Shown here in pieces: positions 54,345 through 63,684 of a stretch of 64,000 nt of DNA (position 1 is its first letter; the number at the start of each line of letters is the position of its first letter). Location of the stretch: NCBI GenBank assembly GCA_022827195.1, contig JAJDTL010000038.1, forward strand, positions 18,153 to 82,152, read 5' to 3'. The DNA is from Caldilineaceae bacterium (lineage in GTDB: Bacteria; Chloroflexota; Anaerolineae; Caldilineales; Caldilineaceae). Position numbers and translations under genes: made by a program. The notes beneath the pieces were generated by a model. It did no database searches. It was not told the origin of the DNA and saw only the letters and a list, made by a program, of their open reading frames with translations.

Positions 54345-54713
54345 ATGAGTACACTGGGAAATGTTGTCTGGCTCATCTTTGGAGGTCTGATTGCCGCCTT
54401 GGGTTATATCATCGGCGGCCTGCTTCTGTGCCTCACGGTCGTGGGCATTCCCTTCGGCTTGCAGTCGATGAAGATCGGCATCGCCACGCTGGCGCCGTTC
54501 GGCAAGGAGGTCGTCGAGGCACGCGAGGCCAACAGCCCGCTGCGCATCGTCTTCAACGTTCTCTGGCTTGTTCTGTTCGGGTGGGAGATCGCTCTGGCCC
54601 ATCTCTTTTCGGCGCTGTTCCTGACGATTACGATTCTGGGCATCCCGTTCGCCAAACAGCATATCAAATTGGTCCCTCTCTCCCTCTTCCCCTTTGGCAG
54701 AAACCTGCTGTAA
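54345..54713 (+). CDS. YccF-family (DUF307) membrane protein
   Basis: A 122-residue inner-membrane protein with two pairs of helices. The duplicated YccF motif appears twice as 'VVGIPFGLQSMKIGIATLAP' and 'ILGIPFAKQHIKLVPLSLFP', each ending in P-F-G. The length matches E. coli YccF. The function of the family is unknown. It is monocistronic here; the following 572 bases (54714-55285) contain no gene I can support, only short frames on both strands. Confidence 0.9.
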   Translation: MSTLGNVVWLIFGGLIAALGYIIGGLLLCLTVVGIPFGLQSMKIGIATLAPFGKEVVEAREANSPLRIVFNVLWLVLFGWEIALAHLFSALFLTITILGIPFAKQHIKLVPLSLFPFGRNLL

Positions 54714-55285
54714 TACCCTTCATTTCGTGACAGCCCCATATGTGGAGCCTCTCCCGGCTTCCAACGCCGCCCACGCTGGACATCGCGCCTGGCCTGGAAG
54801 AATGCGCCCGGACAAAGCCTTCTCTGCCTAGCGGGGCGACACGCTGCCCGCCAAAGTTAGGGCAGCGCAGACTCCTGTGGTAAAAGAGAAACAGGAGCCC
54901 CATTATCCTGGAATGGCATTCATTCGAAAGACTTCTGGCAGAGCGTTCCTGCCTGCACACGGCCATGCTTCTCTCTCCTCTGCTGTGCCGCGACACGCGG
55001 CCGGCCTTCAGTCTGAATAAGCTCAGCCCCCATCGCGATGCAGACCGCCAAATAAGTGAGACCCAATCAGCAAGCAGTAGGAAAGCATCGCAGCTTTCAT
55101 CGCTCGGGGAGCTCATTCCAGGACGATTCGGCCGCGGCAGGGCCTCGCCGGACCAGCCGTCGGACCTCCTCATCGCTCAAAGAGAGCGAGGAGATACAGT
55201 GTTGCCGGCGCACTGTGGGGTCAACCTCTGCCCCATGGGCCCGCCACCGCGCGAACGCGAGAGACGGGGGTAGACTGAAGAGGAA
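54714..55285. other. 572-base intergenic region before the Mrp operon
   Basis: No gene, RNA or repeat recognised. It should contain the Mrp operon promoter, but no strong -35/-10 pair stands out; a GAGGAA ribosome site directly precedes the mrpA ATG. Confidence 0.4.
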
Positions 55286-57757
55286 ATGCTGGCAACATCG
55301 GTCGGCCTGATCTTTATCAGCGGGATTATCCTTTTCCTATTGAAGCCCGAGAGGCGCGGATGGGCTGGCTGGCTTTCCGCAATGCCACCGCTGGTCGTTA
55401 CGGTTTTGCAGATCTTCCTTGCCCTGCCGTACTTGGTCCATGTGGCCGACTCTCACGGCCGTTCCGCGACGATGGACCTGGGCTTCGCCCACGTCGAGAT
55501 ATACAAGTGGATCGAGTCCTTGGGGATTTGGCTCGCCTTGCGACTTGACGGCCTCTCGCTGCTCTTCGGCCTGATCATTTCGGGCGTCGGCGCCGCCGTC
55601 GCCCTGTATACCCACTACTACCTTGAGAATGACGAACGCCAGGGGTATTTCTATCTCGCCCTTTTTTCGTTCATGGCCTCCATGCTGGGGCTGGTATGGG
55701 CCGACAACCTGCTGACCCTCTTTGTCTTCTGGGAGGGCACCAGCATAACGAGCTACCTGTTGATCGCCTACAAGCATAGTTCGCCGGCCGCTCGCGGCGG
55801 CGCCCGCAATGCCTTTATTGTCACTGCGGGCGGGGGACTCGCCCTGCTGGCAGGCCTGATCCTCCTGGGCCAGGAGAGCGGCAGCTACATGATCAGCGCA
55901 ATTGTCAGTAGCCCCGGGTTGACAGAACTGCCGCTCTTTCCATTGATCCTTGTCCTGATTCTGCTGGGGGCGTTCACAAAGTCGGCCCAGTTCCCCTTTC
56001 ACTTTTGGTTGCCCGGCGCGATGGCGGCCCCCACGCCGGCCAGCGCTTATCTGCACTCGGCCACCATGGTCAAAGCGGGGATCTACTTGCTGGCCCGGTT
56101 GCATCCAGCCCTCAGCGATCATCCCCTCTGGCTATGGTCGCTTCTCATTCTTGGCGGCATCACGATGCTGGTCGGGTCGATCGTGGCCGTGCGGCACTGG
56201 GACATGAAAGCGCTGCTCGCATACGCGACGGTCAGCCAGCTCGGTATACTGACCACGCTTCTGGCTTTCCGCAGCGAAGCCGCAATGCTGGCCGTAGTCG
56301 TCGGAATTCTGGCCCACGCGCTCTACAAAGGGCCGCTTTTTCTTGTCGCGGGCATCGTTGACCATGCCACCGGAACCAGAAGTCTGGGCCGGCTGGCCGG
56401 GCTGCGACATAGTCTGCCGGTGACGACCGCGATCGCCGTCCTGGCCGGCGTCTCCATGGCCGGACTCCCGCCGCTGTTTGGCTTTGTAGCCAAGGAATCA
56501 CTCCTGGAGAGCTTCTTCGGTGCTGCAGAACACGGCCAGTTGGCGGGTTGGGTCGCCCTGGGCGCGGCGGCGATTGCAGGTGCGTTCTTCGTCGCCTACA
56601 GTCTGACATTTCTTTGGGATGCCTTCCTTCGGCCCGTCGCCAAGGAAGGTCCTGCCAGGTTGACAGGGGACGCCCGGAAAAAAAGGTCGCCGACGCCCGT
56701 CCTTCACGCCCCGTCGGGCCCGTTTGTCGCCGCGCCGCTCATTCTGGTTGCCTGCGGGACGGCGATGCCCTTTCTCCTTGGCCCCTTGTCAGGCTTGTTC
56801 ACGCTGGCGGCGGCGCCGGCGCCCTGGCAAACGATGGACAAGCATGTTTCGCTCTGGCACGGCTTCACACCTGCTCTCTTCACGAGTCTGCTCGCTATCG
56901 CGGTCGGCATCGTCCTCTTCCTCAATCGAAACCTGCTGCGCCGGATGCTGCTCAGCGTGCCCAGGCGGATGCGCGGCGTCCTGCTCTTCCAGCAGGCTCT
57001 GGACGGCATCTACACGCTCGCTCAGATAACGGCCCGGCTGTCGCAGGGCTATACGCTGGCCACTCAGTCGGCAATTGTCCTGCTCGCAGCCTTTGTCCCC
57101 GTTGCCGCGGCGCTGCGCCACATTCGCTTGAATGACCTCTTGCCGCAGACGAGTGTGGTCGCCGGCTCGTCAGAAACGATCCTGATCTTGATGACCATCG
57201 TGTCCGCGTATGTGACGGTTCGAGTGCGTACACGGCTGGGCGCCATCATCAGCCTCGGTGTCGTAGGGGTATCCGTGACCTTATTCTACGTCTTTTTCAG
57301 CGCGCCCGACCTTGCCCTCACCCAACTGTTGATAGAGGTATTGACAGTAGTTCTGCTCGTCCTGGTATTCACGAAGCTGCCGCCGGATACGCGGCCGCCA
57401 ATGCAGCGCATCAAGCAGGTCCGCAACCTGCTTGTGGCACTTGCCGCCGGAGCTTTTGGCTTTTTCCTGGTCCTGTTCAACAGCAGCGTCGTCTTGCAGG
57501 CCGGTCTCAAAAAGGGCAGCTACTTTCTGCAAAACGCCGTTCCCGGCGGCCACGGCGCCAATGTCGTCAACGTCATTCTTGTCGACTTCCGTGCTTTCGA
57601 TACGATGGGCGAAATCACTGTCCTCGCCATCGCCGCCCTCGGCGGATATGCGCTCCTGAATGCACCTCGCGTACGGCTACCGGGAAGATCCGAGCAGGCA
57701 CAAGATACGTTAAGGCGACAAGAAGGACGCCAGGGGGCCTTGGAGGAGGAATCCTGA
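55286..57757 (+). CDS. mrpA: Na+(Ca2+)/H+ antiporter subunit MrpA (MnhA)
   Basis: An 823-residue membrane protein, the largest subunit of the Mrp antiporter, related to complex I subunit NuoL. It has about 20 helices; 'NNLLTLFVFWEGTSITSYLL'-type text (here 'LLTLFVFWEGTSITSYLLIA') holds the conserved helix-5 Glu, and 'FTKSAQFPFHFWLPGAMAAP' holds the helix-7 Lys region. The C-terminal part includes the MrpB-like DUF4040 segment ('SLGVVGVSVTLFYVFFSAPD'). It is a few dozen residues longer than the B. subtilis protein. It is the first gene of a complete seven-gene mrp operon; mrpB follows after 47 bases. Confidence 0.95.
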   Translation: MLATSVGLIFISGIILFLLKPERRGWAGWLSAMPPLVVTVLQIFLALPYLVHVADSHGRSATMDLGFAHVEIYKWIESLGIWLALRLDGLSLLFGLIISGVGAAVALYTHYYLENDERQGYFYLALFSFMASMLGLVWADNLLTLFVFWEGTSITSYLLIAYKHSSPAARGGARNAFIVTAGGGLALLAGLILLGQESGSYMISAIVSSPGLTELPLFPLILVLILLGAFTKSAQFPFHFWLPGAMAAPTPASAYLHSATMVKAGIYLLARLHPALSDHPLWLWSLLILGGITMLVGSIVAVRHWDMKALLAYATVSQLGILTTLLAFRSEAAMLAVVVGILAHALYKGPLFLVAGIVDHATGTRSLGRLAGLRHSLPVTTAIAVLAGVSMAGLPPLFGFVAKESLLESFFGAAEHGQLAGWVALGAAAIAGAFFVAYSLTFLWDAFLRPVAKEGPARLTGDARKKRSPTPVLHAPSGPFVAAPLILVACGTAMPFLLGPLSGLFTLAAAPAPWQTMDKHVSLWHGFTPALFTSLLAIAVGIVLFLNRNLLRRMLLSVPRRMRGVLLFQQALDGIYTLAQITARLSQGYTLATQSAIVLLAAFVPVAAALRHIRLNDLLPQTSVVAGSSETILILMTIVSAYVTVRVRTRLGAIISLGVVGVSVTLFYVFFSAPDLALTQLLIEVLTVVLLVLVFTKLPPDTRPPMQRIKQVRNLLVALAAGAFGFFLVLFNSSVVLQAGLKKGSYFLQNAVPGGHGANVVNVILVDFRAFDTMGEITVLAIAALGGYALLNAPRVRLPGRSEQAQDTLRRQEGRQGALEEES

Positions 57758-57804
57758 TGGCGGAAGGTCGGCTGGAAGGCTAACTCTCAAATAGGCTCCC
57801 AAGA

Positions 57805-58359
57805 ATGGGAAGTCTCGGAAGGGCATTACGGATCCACATGCCGGAACTCTACCTACGCCTGTTGAATCGAATCCTGACACCGGTGCTGCTTATGCTGGCA
57901 CTCTTTCTGCTTGTGAGGGGCCACAATTTGCCCGGCGGGGGCTTCATAGCCGGCCTGATGGCGGCCGCCGCTTTTGAGCTGCAGATTCTCAGCCGGGGTC
58001 ACGAGAGCGTGCGCCGCGCCATTGGCCCGTATCTCAATAGCGGCATCGGCTTGGGCCTGGCTGTTGCCATTTTCTCCGGCATCATCGGGCTGCTGAAGGG
58101 TCTCTTCTTCCAAGGACAGTGGCTTGAAGTAGACGTGCCCTTGTTGGGACACCTGGAACTGGGAACACCGATACTCTTCGATCTGGGCGTATTTCTCGTC
58201 GTGGTTAGCTTTGCCACTTCATACCTGCTCGGTCTCAGCCGCGTTTCGGACCGCGCAGCCGTTAACAGTGAGGACACGGCAGAGTTGCAGTCTCCCGCAA
58301 AAGGCGGGCCCGACTTCACTTCAGGCGTTGACGCACCAAACAGAGAACCGACACCATGA
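57805..58359 (+). CDS. mrpB: Mrp antiporter subunit B (MnhB)
   Basis: A 184-residue membrane subunit with four helices. The signature '[20 protein letters not shown]' is diagnostic, and '[20 protein letters not shown]' is the last helix region. A hydrophilic C-terminal tail of about 40 residues ('[17 protein letters not shown]') is longer than usual. The start ATG 57805 is not certain; ATG 57838 ([10 protein letters not shown]) begins at the point where family similarity starts. The stop overlaps mrpC by four bases. Confidence 0.93.
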   Translation: MGSLGRALRIHMPELYLRLLNRILTPVLLMLALFLLVRGHNLPGGGFIAGLMAAAAFELQILSRGHESVRRAIGPYLNSGIGLGLAVAIFSGIIGLLKGLFFQGQWLEVDVPLLGHLELGTPILFDLGVFLVVVSFATSYLLGLSRVSDRAAVNSEDTAELQSPAKGGPDFTSGVDAPNREPTP

Positions 58360-58895
58360 TCGTATTGCTCCTGGCGCTCGCAGTTGGCAGCCTTTTCGCC
58401 TCCGGCGCCTATCTGATAATGCGAAGAGGGCAGATCAAACTGATCCTCGGGCTCGCGCTCTTGAGCCACGGCGTCAACCTGCTTCTCTTCGGCTCCGGCA
58501 GGCTCGTCGAGGGCCGCCCGCCCATCTTCCTCGACAAAAAGGCGTACGCTGAGACGTTGGCACGGGCACTGCCGGCTGACCCGTTGCCCCAGGCCTTGAT
58601 CCTGACGGCAATCGTAATCAGCTTCGGCATCACAGCTTTTGTCATCGTCCTGGTAAACCGGCGCCATACCGTCACCGCTACCGACGTCGTGCATGGCGAG
58701 TATGTCCCTCTGCTGCGCGAAGGAGACCCGTTTGACTTCGGCGAGCACACCGAAGGCTACCAGCACGACTGGCTGGCATACGAGGTTGATGAAGTTTACG
58801 ATGGCGACGATCTGTTGACCGGCCTTCCCCATAGACAGTCTTCTGAAGAGGACGAGTCCGCGGCCATGGAAGAGGAAAGTTACCGATGGCCCTGA
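58356..58895 (+). CDS. mrpC: Mrp antiporter subunit C (MnhC)
   Basis: A 179-residue NuoK-like subunit with three helices ('[20 protein letters not shown]', '[20 protein letters not shown]', '[20 protein letters not shown]'). The core of about 115 residues is standard. About 65 extra C-terminal residues are acidic ('[20 protein letters not shown]', '[13 protein letters not shown]') and not found in typical MrpC. It overlaps mrpB by four bases and mrpD by ten. Confidence 0.93.
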   Translation: MIVLLLALAVGSLFASGAYLIMRRGQIKLILGLALLSHGVNLLLFGSGRLVEGRPPIFLDKKAYAETLARALPADPLPQALILTAIVISFGITAFVIVLVNRRHTVTATDVVHGEYVPLLREGDPFDFGEHTEGYQHDWLAYEVDEVYDGDDLLTGLPHRQSSEEDESAAMEEESYRWP

Positions 58896-60544
58896 GCGCC
58901 AACCTGCTGGCGGTACCGGTTGCGGCACCACTGGTGACTGCCGCGCTCATATTGTTCTTGGCCCGGTGGGGTGGGCGGCGGCTGATTCGACAGCAGATTG
59001 CCCTGACTGCACTGGCCCTCTCTCTCAATTTCGGCGTAGCGTTGCTCCTCTTTACGGCGACCGCAGGGCAGGGCCACAGGTTCGTACTGCAGATGGGAGC
59101 GTGGACCGCGCCCTTCGGCATCACCGTATACTGCGACGGTCTATCGGCCACCCTCCTGCTGTTGACCGCGCTAGTTTCCATCGCCGTCTATCCATTTGCC
59201 GTTGCGACCATCGACTATCACAGGGAGAGAATGGGCTTTCACCCTCTATATCTCTTTCTCTTGATGGGCGTCAACGGCGCCTTCCTCGCGGGCGACCTCT
59301 TCAACCTATACGTCTTCTTCGAGGTCCTCTTGATGGCGAGCTTCGTCCTTCTCACGGTTGGTGCACAGCCGGCCCAGACGAACAGCGGCATCCGTTATGT
59401 CGTCTTGAACCTGCTGGCGTCAACCGTCTTTCTCGTCGCGGCCGGCGTAGCCTACGGCACGCTGGGCACGCTCAACATGGCGCAGATCGCAGAGCGCCTG
59501 CCGCTGGCATCGCCCGCTGTGAGAACTCTTTTCGCCGGTCTCCTGCTGGTCGCATTCGGCAGCAAGGCAGCAATCTTTCCGCTCTTTTTCTGGTTGCCAG
59601 CCAGCTACCACACGCCGCCTCCGGCCGTCACCGCCCTCTTCGGCGGCCTGCTCACCAAGGTCGGCATCTATTCCTTGTTCCGCAGCTTTACCCTGTTCTT
59701 CCCGGAACTGCTGCTCGATTGGCAGCAGACGTTGCTGGCCATTGCCGGCGCAACCATGCTGGTCGGCGCGCTCGGCGCCCTGGCTCAGCCGAGCATTCGC
59801 CGACTGCTCAGCTTTCACATCATCAGCCATGTCGGATTCATGTTGATGGGCCTGGCGGTTGCGTTGAGCGGCAATAGGCTCGCGATCGGTTTCGGGTTGG
59901 GCGCGGCCGTGCTCTATCTGTGCCATCACATGATCGTCAAGACCGCACTCATCATGGCGGGCGGCGCCGTCGAGCTCCACATGGGGAGCGACCGGCTGGC
60001 GTCGATCGGCGGGCTTGTCTCCAGGCAGCCGCACCTGGCTCTGTTCTTCTTCCTGGCCGCAATCTCCCTTGCCGGCGTCCCGCCATTCAGCGGATTTGTT
60101 AGCAAATTGAGCCTGCTACAGATCACGCTCGATTCAAGACACTGGCTTGTGTCGGGTGTCAGCCTTGTAGCCAGCCTGCTCACAATGATCAACATGATGC
60201 GGCTTTGGCGTGAGTCGTTCTGGGGCGAATACAAGCGGCCAAGCCGGGTCCCGTCGCGAATTCTGCAGAGCAGTTTGCGCCAAAAGCTCATGCTCACTCC
60301 CATCGCCGCGCTCGTGCTTCTCAGCCTCGGCCTTGGCCTCTTGGGAGAGCCGGCTTTTCGCCTCTCAATGCGGGTCGCGCTGCAGGCCCTTGACCGTAAG
60401 GCCTACATTGAAGCTGTTTCGCCGGCGGCAAGCATCTCAGGTCACCTGCCTATTCGCGCCGGCTACACCGTAGCAGCAGGGCCGCTCGCAGAAGAGGCCG
60501 AGCCTTCGGTTGGAGCCGGTCTTGTCATTGATTCTTCGCGCTGA
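58886..60544 (+). CDS. mrpD: Mrp antiporter subunit D (MnhD)
   Basis: A 552-residue NuoN/NuoM-like subunit with about 14 helices. 'LFNLYVFFEVLLMASFVLLT' contains the conserved membrane Glu, 'LFFWLPASYHTPPPAVTALF' the broken-helix region, and 'AISLAGVPPFSGFVSKLSLL' a typical later helix. It is some 50 residues longer than common MrpD through a C-terminal extracytoplasmic or cytoplasmic tail. It is followed by mrpE after 80 bases. Confidence 0.95.
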   Translation: MALSANLLAVPVAAPLVTAALILFLARWGGRRLIRQQIALTALALSLNFGVALLLFTATAGQGHRFVLQMGAWTAPFGITVYCDGLSATLLLLTALVSIAVYPFAVATIDYHRERMGFHPLYLFLLMGVNGAFLAGDLFNLYVFFEVLLMASFVLLTVGAQPAQTNSGIRYVVLNLLASTVFLVAAGVAYGTLGTLNMAQIAERLPLASPAVRTLFAGLLLVAFGSKAAIFPLFFWLPASYHTPPPAVTALFGGLLTKVGIYSLFRSFTLFFPELLLDWQQTLLAIAGATMLVGALGALAQPSIRRLLSFHIISHVGFMLMGLAVALSGNRLAIGFGLGAAVLYLCHHMIVKTALIMAGGAVELHMGSDRLASIGGLVSRQPHLALFFFLAAISLAGVPPFSGFVSKLSLLQITLDSRHWLVSGVSLVASLLTMINMMRLWRESFWGEYKRPSRVPSRILQSSLRQKLMLTPIAALVLLSLGLGLLGEPAFRLSMRVALQALDRKAYIEAVSPAASISGHLPIRAGYTVAAGPLAEEAEPSVGAGLVIDSSR

Positions 60545-60624
60545 CCGAGTCCGGAATACAGGCCGTGCTGTTCGCTTCGAAGTGCGGCTTCGACCTCTCC
60601 GCTCCCGGAGATTCTGACGAACCA

Positions 60625-61269
60625 ATGCAACGACTTCTTGTAATCAATCTCTTCGTTTCGCTTCTCTGGCCCATTCTCAATGGTGAATACACGCTGCGCG
60701 CGCTATCCATTGGTCTACTCTTCGGCTTTCTCCTGATTTCGATCGTGCAGCGCAAGTACGGACTCTACATGTTGCTTGCTGCCAAGTTCGCATTTTACGT
60801 GCTTTATGCAATCCTGGAGAGCAACCTGCGACTGGCTGCCACTATATTCTCCAAGACATTTGGCGGCGCCTCAGACCTGCGCCCGGGCATCGTCGCCGTT
60901 CCACTCACGCTGACAAATCCTTTCGACATAACGGTCCTTGCGACGGTCATTACGCTCACGCCGGGCACGCTGAGCGTCGACCTGGGCGAGGACGTCTCCG
61001 GGAAGCTCTGGCCCTATGGAGAGGCCGAAGAAGGGATGATCGGCCACGAAGCGGCCACTGAGGGCGACTACGAGACCGACACGGACGCTGCCGGATCGAA
61101 GCAGACGACGTCCGGGACGGACCGCGACCGGGGCGCGGCCGCGCTGCTCGTCCATGCCATCGACGTTGCAAACCCGGACGGCTTTCGCGCCGAAATAAAG
61201 AGGAAGTTCGAAAGTCCAATTCTCGAATTGCGCCGCATCCTCGTCGAACTCGACGTCGCAGACATGTAG
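60625..61269 (+). CDS. mrpE: Mrp antiporter subunit E (MnhE)
   Basis: A 214-residue subunit with N-terminal helices ('LLVINLFVSLLWPILNGEYT', 'LSIGLLFGFLLISIVQRKYG') and the family strand 'VITLTPGTLSVDLGEDVSGK'. In usual MrpE (about 160 residues) this strand is followed quickly by 'LYVHWID..E'. Here the match ('ALLVHAIDVANPDGF') comes only after an inserted hydrophilic, acidic stretch of about 45 residues (for example 'ATEGDYETDTDAAGSKQTTS'). ATG 60625 starts the conserved part; ATG 60565 would add 20 residues of no homology. Confidence 0.9.
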   Translation: MQRLLVINLFVSLLWPILNGEYTLRALSIGLLFGFLLISIVQRKYGLYMLLAAKFAFYVLYAILESNLRLAATIFSKTFGGASDLRPGIVAVPLTLTNPFDITVLATVITLTPGTLSVDLGEDVSGKLWPYGEAEEGMIGHEAATEGDYETDTDAAGSKQTTSGTDRDRGAAALLVHAIDVANPDGFRAEIKRKFESPILELRRILVELDVADM

Positions 61270-61284
61270 TGCCGGAGGTCCCAA

Positions 61285-61596
61285 GTGAGCAACGAGCTCT
61301 TCGAACTCAGTTTGCGCGTGCTGATGTCACTTCTTTCCATCTCCCTTTTGCTCTGCTTTGGCCGGCTCTTGCGGGGACCCAACCTCCCCAATCGGACGGT
61401 TGCCTTCGACCTGATTTCCATCCACGCCGTCGGCATCTTTGTCCTGTTCGCCATCGTCAGCGACTCCTTCGTTCTCCTGGAAGGAGCTATCATCACAGCA
61501 GTACTGGGGTTCTTGGGCACGTTGATGTTTGCCCGCGCGCTGGAGCGCTTCCCCCACGCCAGATGGCTGGAACGTCACCCGCAAGACGACGAATAG
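61285..61596 (+). CDS. mrpF: Mrp antiporter subunit F (MnhF)
   Basis: A 103-residue membrane subunit with three helices. 'LCFGRLLRGPNLPNRTVAFD' is the family signature (R-G-P-x-x-x-N/D-R), followed by 'FVLFAIVSDSFVLLEGAIIT' and 'AVLGFLGTLMFARALER'. The start codon is GTG at 61285 with GGAGG six bases upstream. It lies 15 bases after mrpE. Confidence 0.93.
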   Translation: MSNELFELSLRVLMSLLSISLLLCFGRLLRGPNLPNRTVAFDLISIHAVGIFVLFAIVSDSFVLLEGAIITAVLGFLGTLMFARALERFPHARWLERHPQDDE

Positions 61597-61624
61597 AAGG
61601 ACCCGAGGCCTGGAGAATCGCTCA

Positions 61625-62017
61625 ATGGACCCGATGACTGCAAACCTGATCGTGTTCGTTCTTGCCGCCGTCGGAACGCTCTTCCTTCTGGTCAGCGCAC
61701 TTGGGATTCTGCGATTGCCTGACGTCTTCAGTCGTATGCATGCGGCCGGCGTCGCCGCAACCCTCGGCATCAGCTGCCTGTTGCTGGGAACCGGTGTTCA
61801 CTTCCTCGAAGACAGCCAGATGTTCCGAATGATCGCCCTGGTTATTCTCTTCTTTGTGACGCAGCCCATCGCTACCACAACGATGGCCAGAGCTGCCTAT
61901 CGGACCGGCGCCGCCGATCAGTTCGTGCTCGAACACGACGACCTTGCCGCGCTATCTGCTGCCGCAAAGCGCAACGGACCGACAGGAGAGGAGCCGGCCC
62001 TCGAGGCCGAAGCCTGA
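61625..62017 (+). CDS. mrpG: Mrp antiporter subunit G (MnhG)
   Basis: A 130-residue subunit with three helices; 'SALGILRLPDVFSRMHAAGV' is the MrpG signature, followed by 'ATLGISCLLLGTGVHF' and 'LVILFFVTQPIATTTMARAA'. The start ATG 61625 has GGAG nine bases upstream; the longer frame beginning at 61529 overlaps mrpF and lacks homology. This completes the seven-subunit set in canonical order A-G. The FGGY kinase begins 18 bases after its stop. Confidence 0.93.
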   Translation: MDPMTANLIVFVLAAVGTLFLLVSALGILRLPDVFSRMHAAGVAATLGISCLLLGTGVHFLEDSQMFRMIALVILFFVTQPIATTTMARAAYRTGAADQFVLEHDDLAALSAAAKRNGPTGEEPALEAEA

Positions 62018-62035
62018 AAAGGGACTGGATCCACG

Positions 62036-63574
62036 ATGAGTAATTCGGCGGCTGAGTTGATCCTGGTGATCGACCTGGGCAGCTCCTCAGTGCGCGCATC
62101 AGCCTACCGAACGGACGGCGAGCGCCTGGACGGTGCAACCGGGTCGCGGACCGTGCAGCAGGACGCCGACGGTACTTTCGATCCCGAACTGCTTACTCGT
62201 CTGACCGAATCGGCGGTCGACGACTGCCTGGCGAGTTTACGAGGCCGGCAGCGCGATTTCCGCCTGATCGGCGTCGCCTGGACCAGCTTCGCTATGAGCT
62301 TGCTCGGCGTCGACCGCAACCGTCGACCCGTCACGCCCGTTTACTCCTACGCAGATTCACGCAGCGGCCCCTATGCCGACGCTGTGCGGCAAGAGCTCGA
62401 AGCGGAAGGCACTCTGGCCGACACTTGCACGCGCACAGGCACGCCGATTCACACCGCCTACGCGCCGCCGCAACTCTTACGCCTGGCTGCCGAAGAGCCG
62501 GACCTCTTTGCGCTAGTGGCCAGCTGGCAGACGATCGCTTCGCACCTTCTGGGTCGCTGGCAGGGTCTCGCGCGTGCGCCTATCAGCAGCAGTGAAGTGG
62601 GCTGGATGGGTCTGCTCGACCGCGGCGCCCACTCCTGGGACGAGGCACTGGTTGAGAGGATCGGCATCGATCCCGTAAAGCTGCCGCCAGTTTACGACTA
62701 TGCGAAATCCACTGTCGGTCTGGTCGAACCGTGGGCCTCGCGCTGGAGTGAATTGGCCCAAACACCTTTCTTCCTCGCCGTTGGCGACGGGGCAGGGGCC
62801 AATCTGGGCAGCGGCTGCGCAGACAGCCGCCGCATCGCGCTGACGATCGGCACGACCGGCGCAATGAGGGTCGTTATTCCTGCCGGTGAGGCAGGCTCAA
62901 CTGCCGCGACGGCGCAATCACTAGCCCCCGAAGTCCCTGACGGGCTGTGGAGCTATCCAATCGACAGCAGCCGCTGGCTCGTCGGCGGTTCTCTCACCGA
63001 CGGCGGTTCGCTCTACTCTTGGCTACACGAAATGCTCGCCGTCGAGGACGCAAACGAGCTCCTGGCTGAGGCGGCGCTCATGGAACCCGACGAGCACGGG
63101 CTTACGATCCTGCCCTTTCTGCGCAGCGAGCGGGCGCCCGGCTGGGCCACCAACGCCACCCTCACCATCAGCGGCATGACACCGGCGACAACACCGGTCC
63201 ACATCCAACGCGCGGCGCTTGAAGCCGTCGCCTTCCGCTTCCGACTAATCCTCGACCGGCTTCGGCCCCACCTTGCTCCAGGCAGCGAAGTCGTAGCCAG
63301 CGGCGGCGCGCTGCACGAGAACCCACTGTGGCGGCAGATTCTGGCGGATGTCCTGCAAAAGCCCGTTGGTCTCGTCAACGTCGATGAGGCGACCAGCCGC
63401 GGCGCGGCCATTTTGGCCTTGCAGGCCCTTGGGCGGCCTCTGCCGCCGGCGCCGCCGACTTTGCACTCCGCCGCACCCAATCGTGAGGCAGGTCCGCAAT
63501 ATGAGCGCGCGCTGGCGCGCCAAGAGGCTTTGTACAGACAGGTGATCGGTTCTGCTCAGGCAGGGGGGGACTGA
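62036..63574 (+). CDS. FGGY-family carbohydrate kinase (gluconokinase-like)
   Basis: A 512-residue ATP-dependent sugar kinase with two actin-like domains. The N-terminal phosphate loop is 'LILVIDLGSSSVRASAYRTD', and the C-terminal domain opens with 'RIALTIGTTGAMRVVIPAG'. 'LPFLRSERAPGWATNATLTI' and 'VASGGALHENPLWRQILADV' are the FGGY signature regions, most like the gluconate kinase branch. Substrate choice (gluconate, xylulose or another) is not certain. It lies 18 bases after mrpG on the same strand and may be read from the same transcript, although there is no obvious functional link to the antiporter. Confidence 0.88.
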   Translation: MSNSAAELILVIDLGSSSVRASAYRTDGERLDGATGSRTVQQDADGTFDPELLTRLTESAVDDCLASLRGRQRDFRLIGVAWTSFAMSLLGVDRNRRPVTPVYSYADSRSGPYADAVRQELEAEGTLADTCTRTGTPIHTAYAPPQLLRLAAEEPDLFALVASWQTIASHLLGRWQGLARAPISSSEVGWMGLLDRGAHSWDEALVERIGIDPVKLPPVYDYAKSTVGLVEPWASRWSELAQTPFFLAVGDGAGANLGSGCADSRRIALTIGTTGAMRVVIPAGEAGSTAATAQSLAPEVPDGLWSYPIDSSRWLVGGSLTDGGSLYSWLHEMLAVEDANELLAEAALMEPDEHGLTILPFLRSERAPGWATNATLTISGMTPATTPVHIQRAALEAVAFRFRLILDRLRPHLAPGSEVVASGGALHENPLWRQILADVLQKPVGLVNVDEATSRGAAILALQALGRPLPPAPPTLHSAAPNREAGPQYERALARQEALYRQVIGSAQAGGD

Positions 63575-63684
63575 TTTCAAGCCCGATAACCAGTCCTCGG
63601 ACGGGTGGATTCAGCCGGGGCTGCAAAAAGACCGGCCAATTCCAGCGCTCAAAAACAGCTATGCGGGGCGATACATACGGCGCT

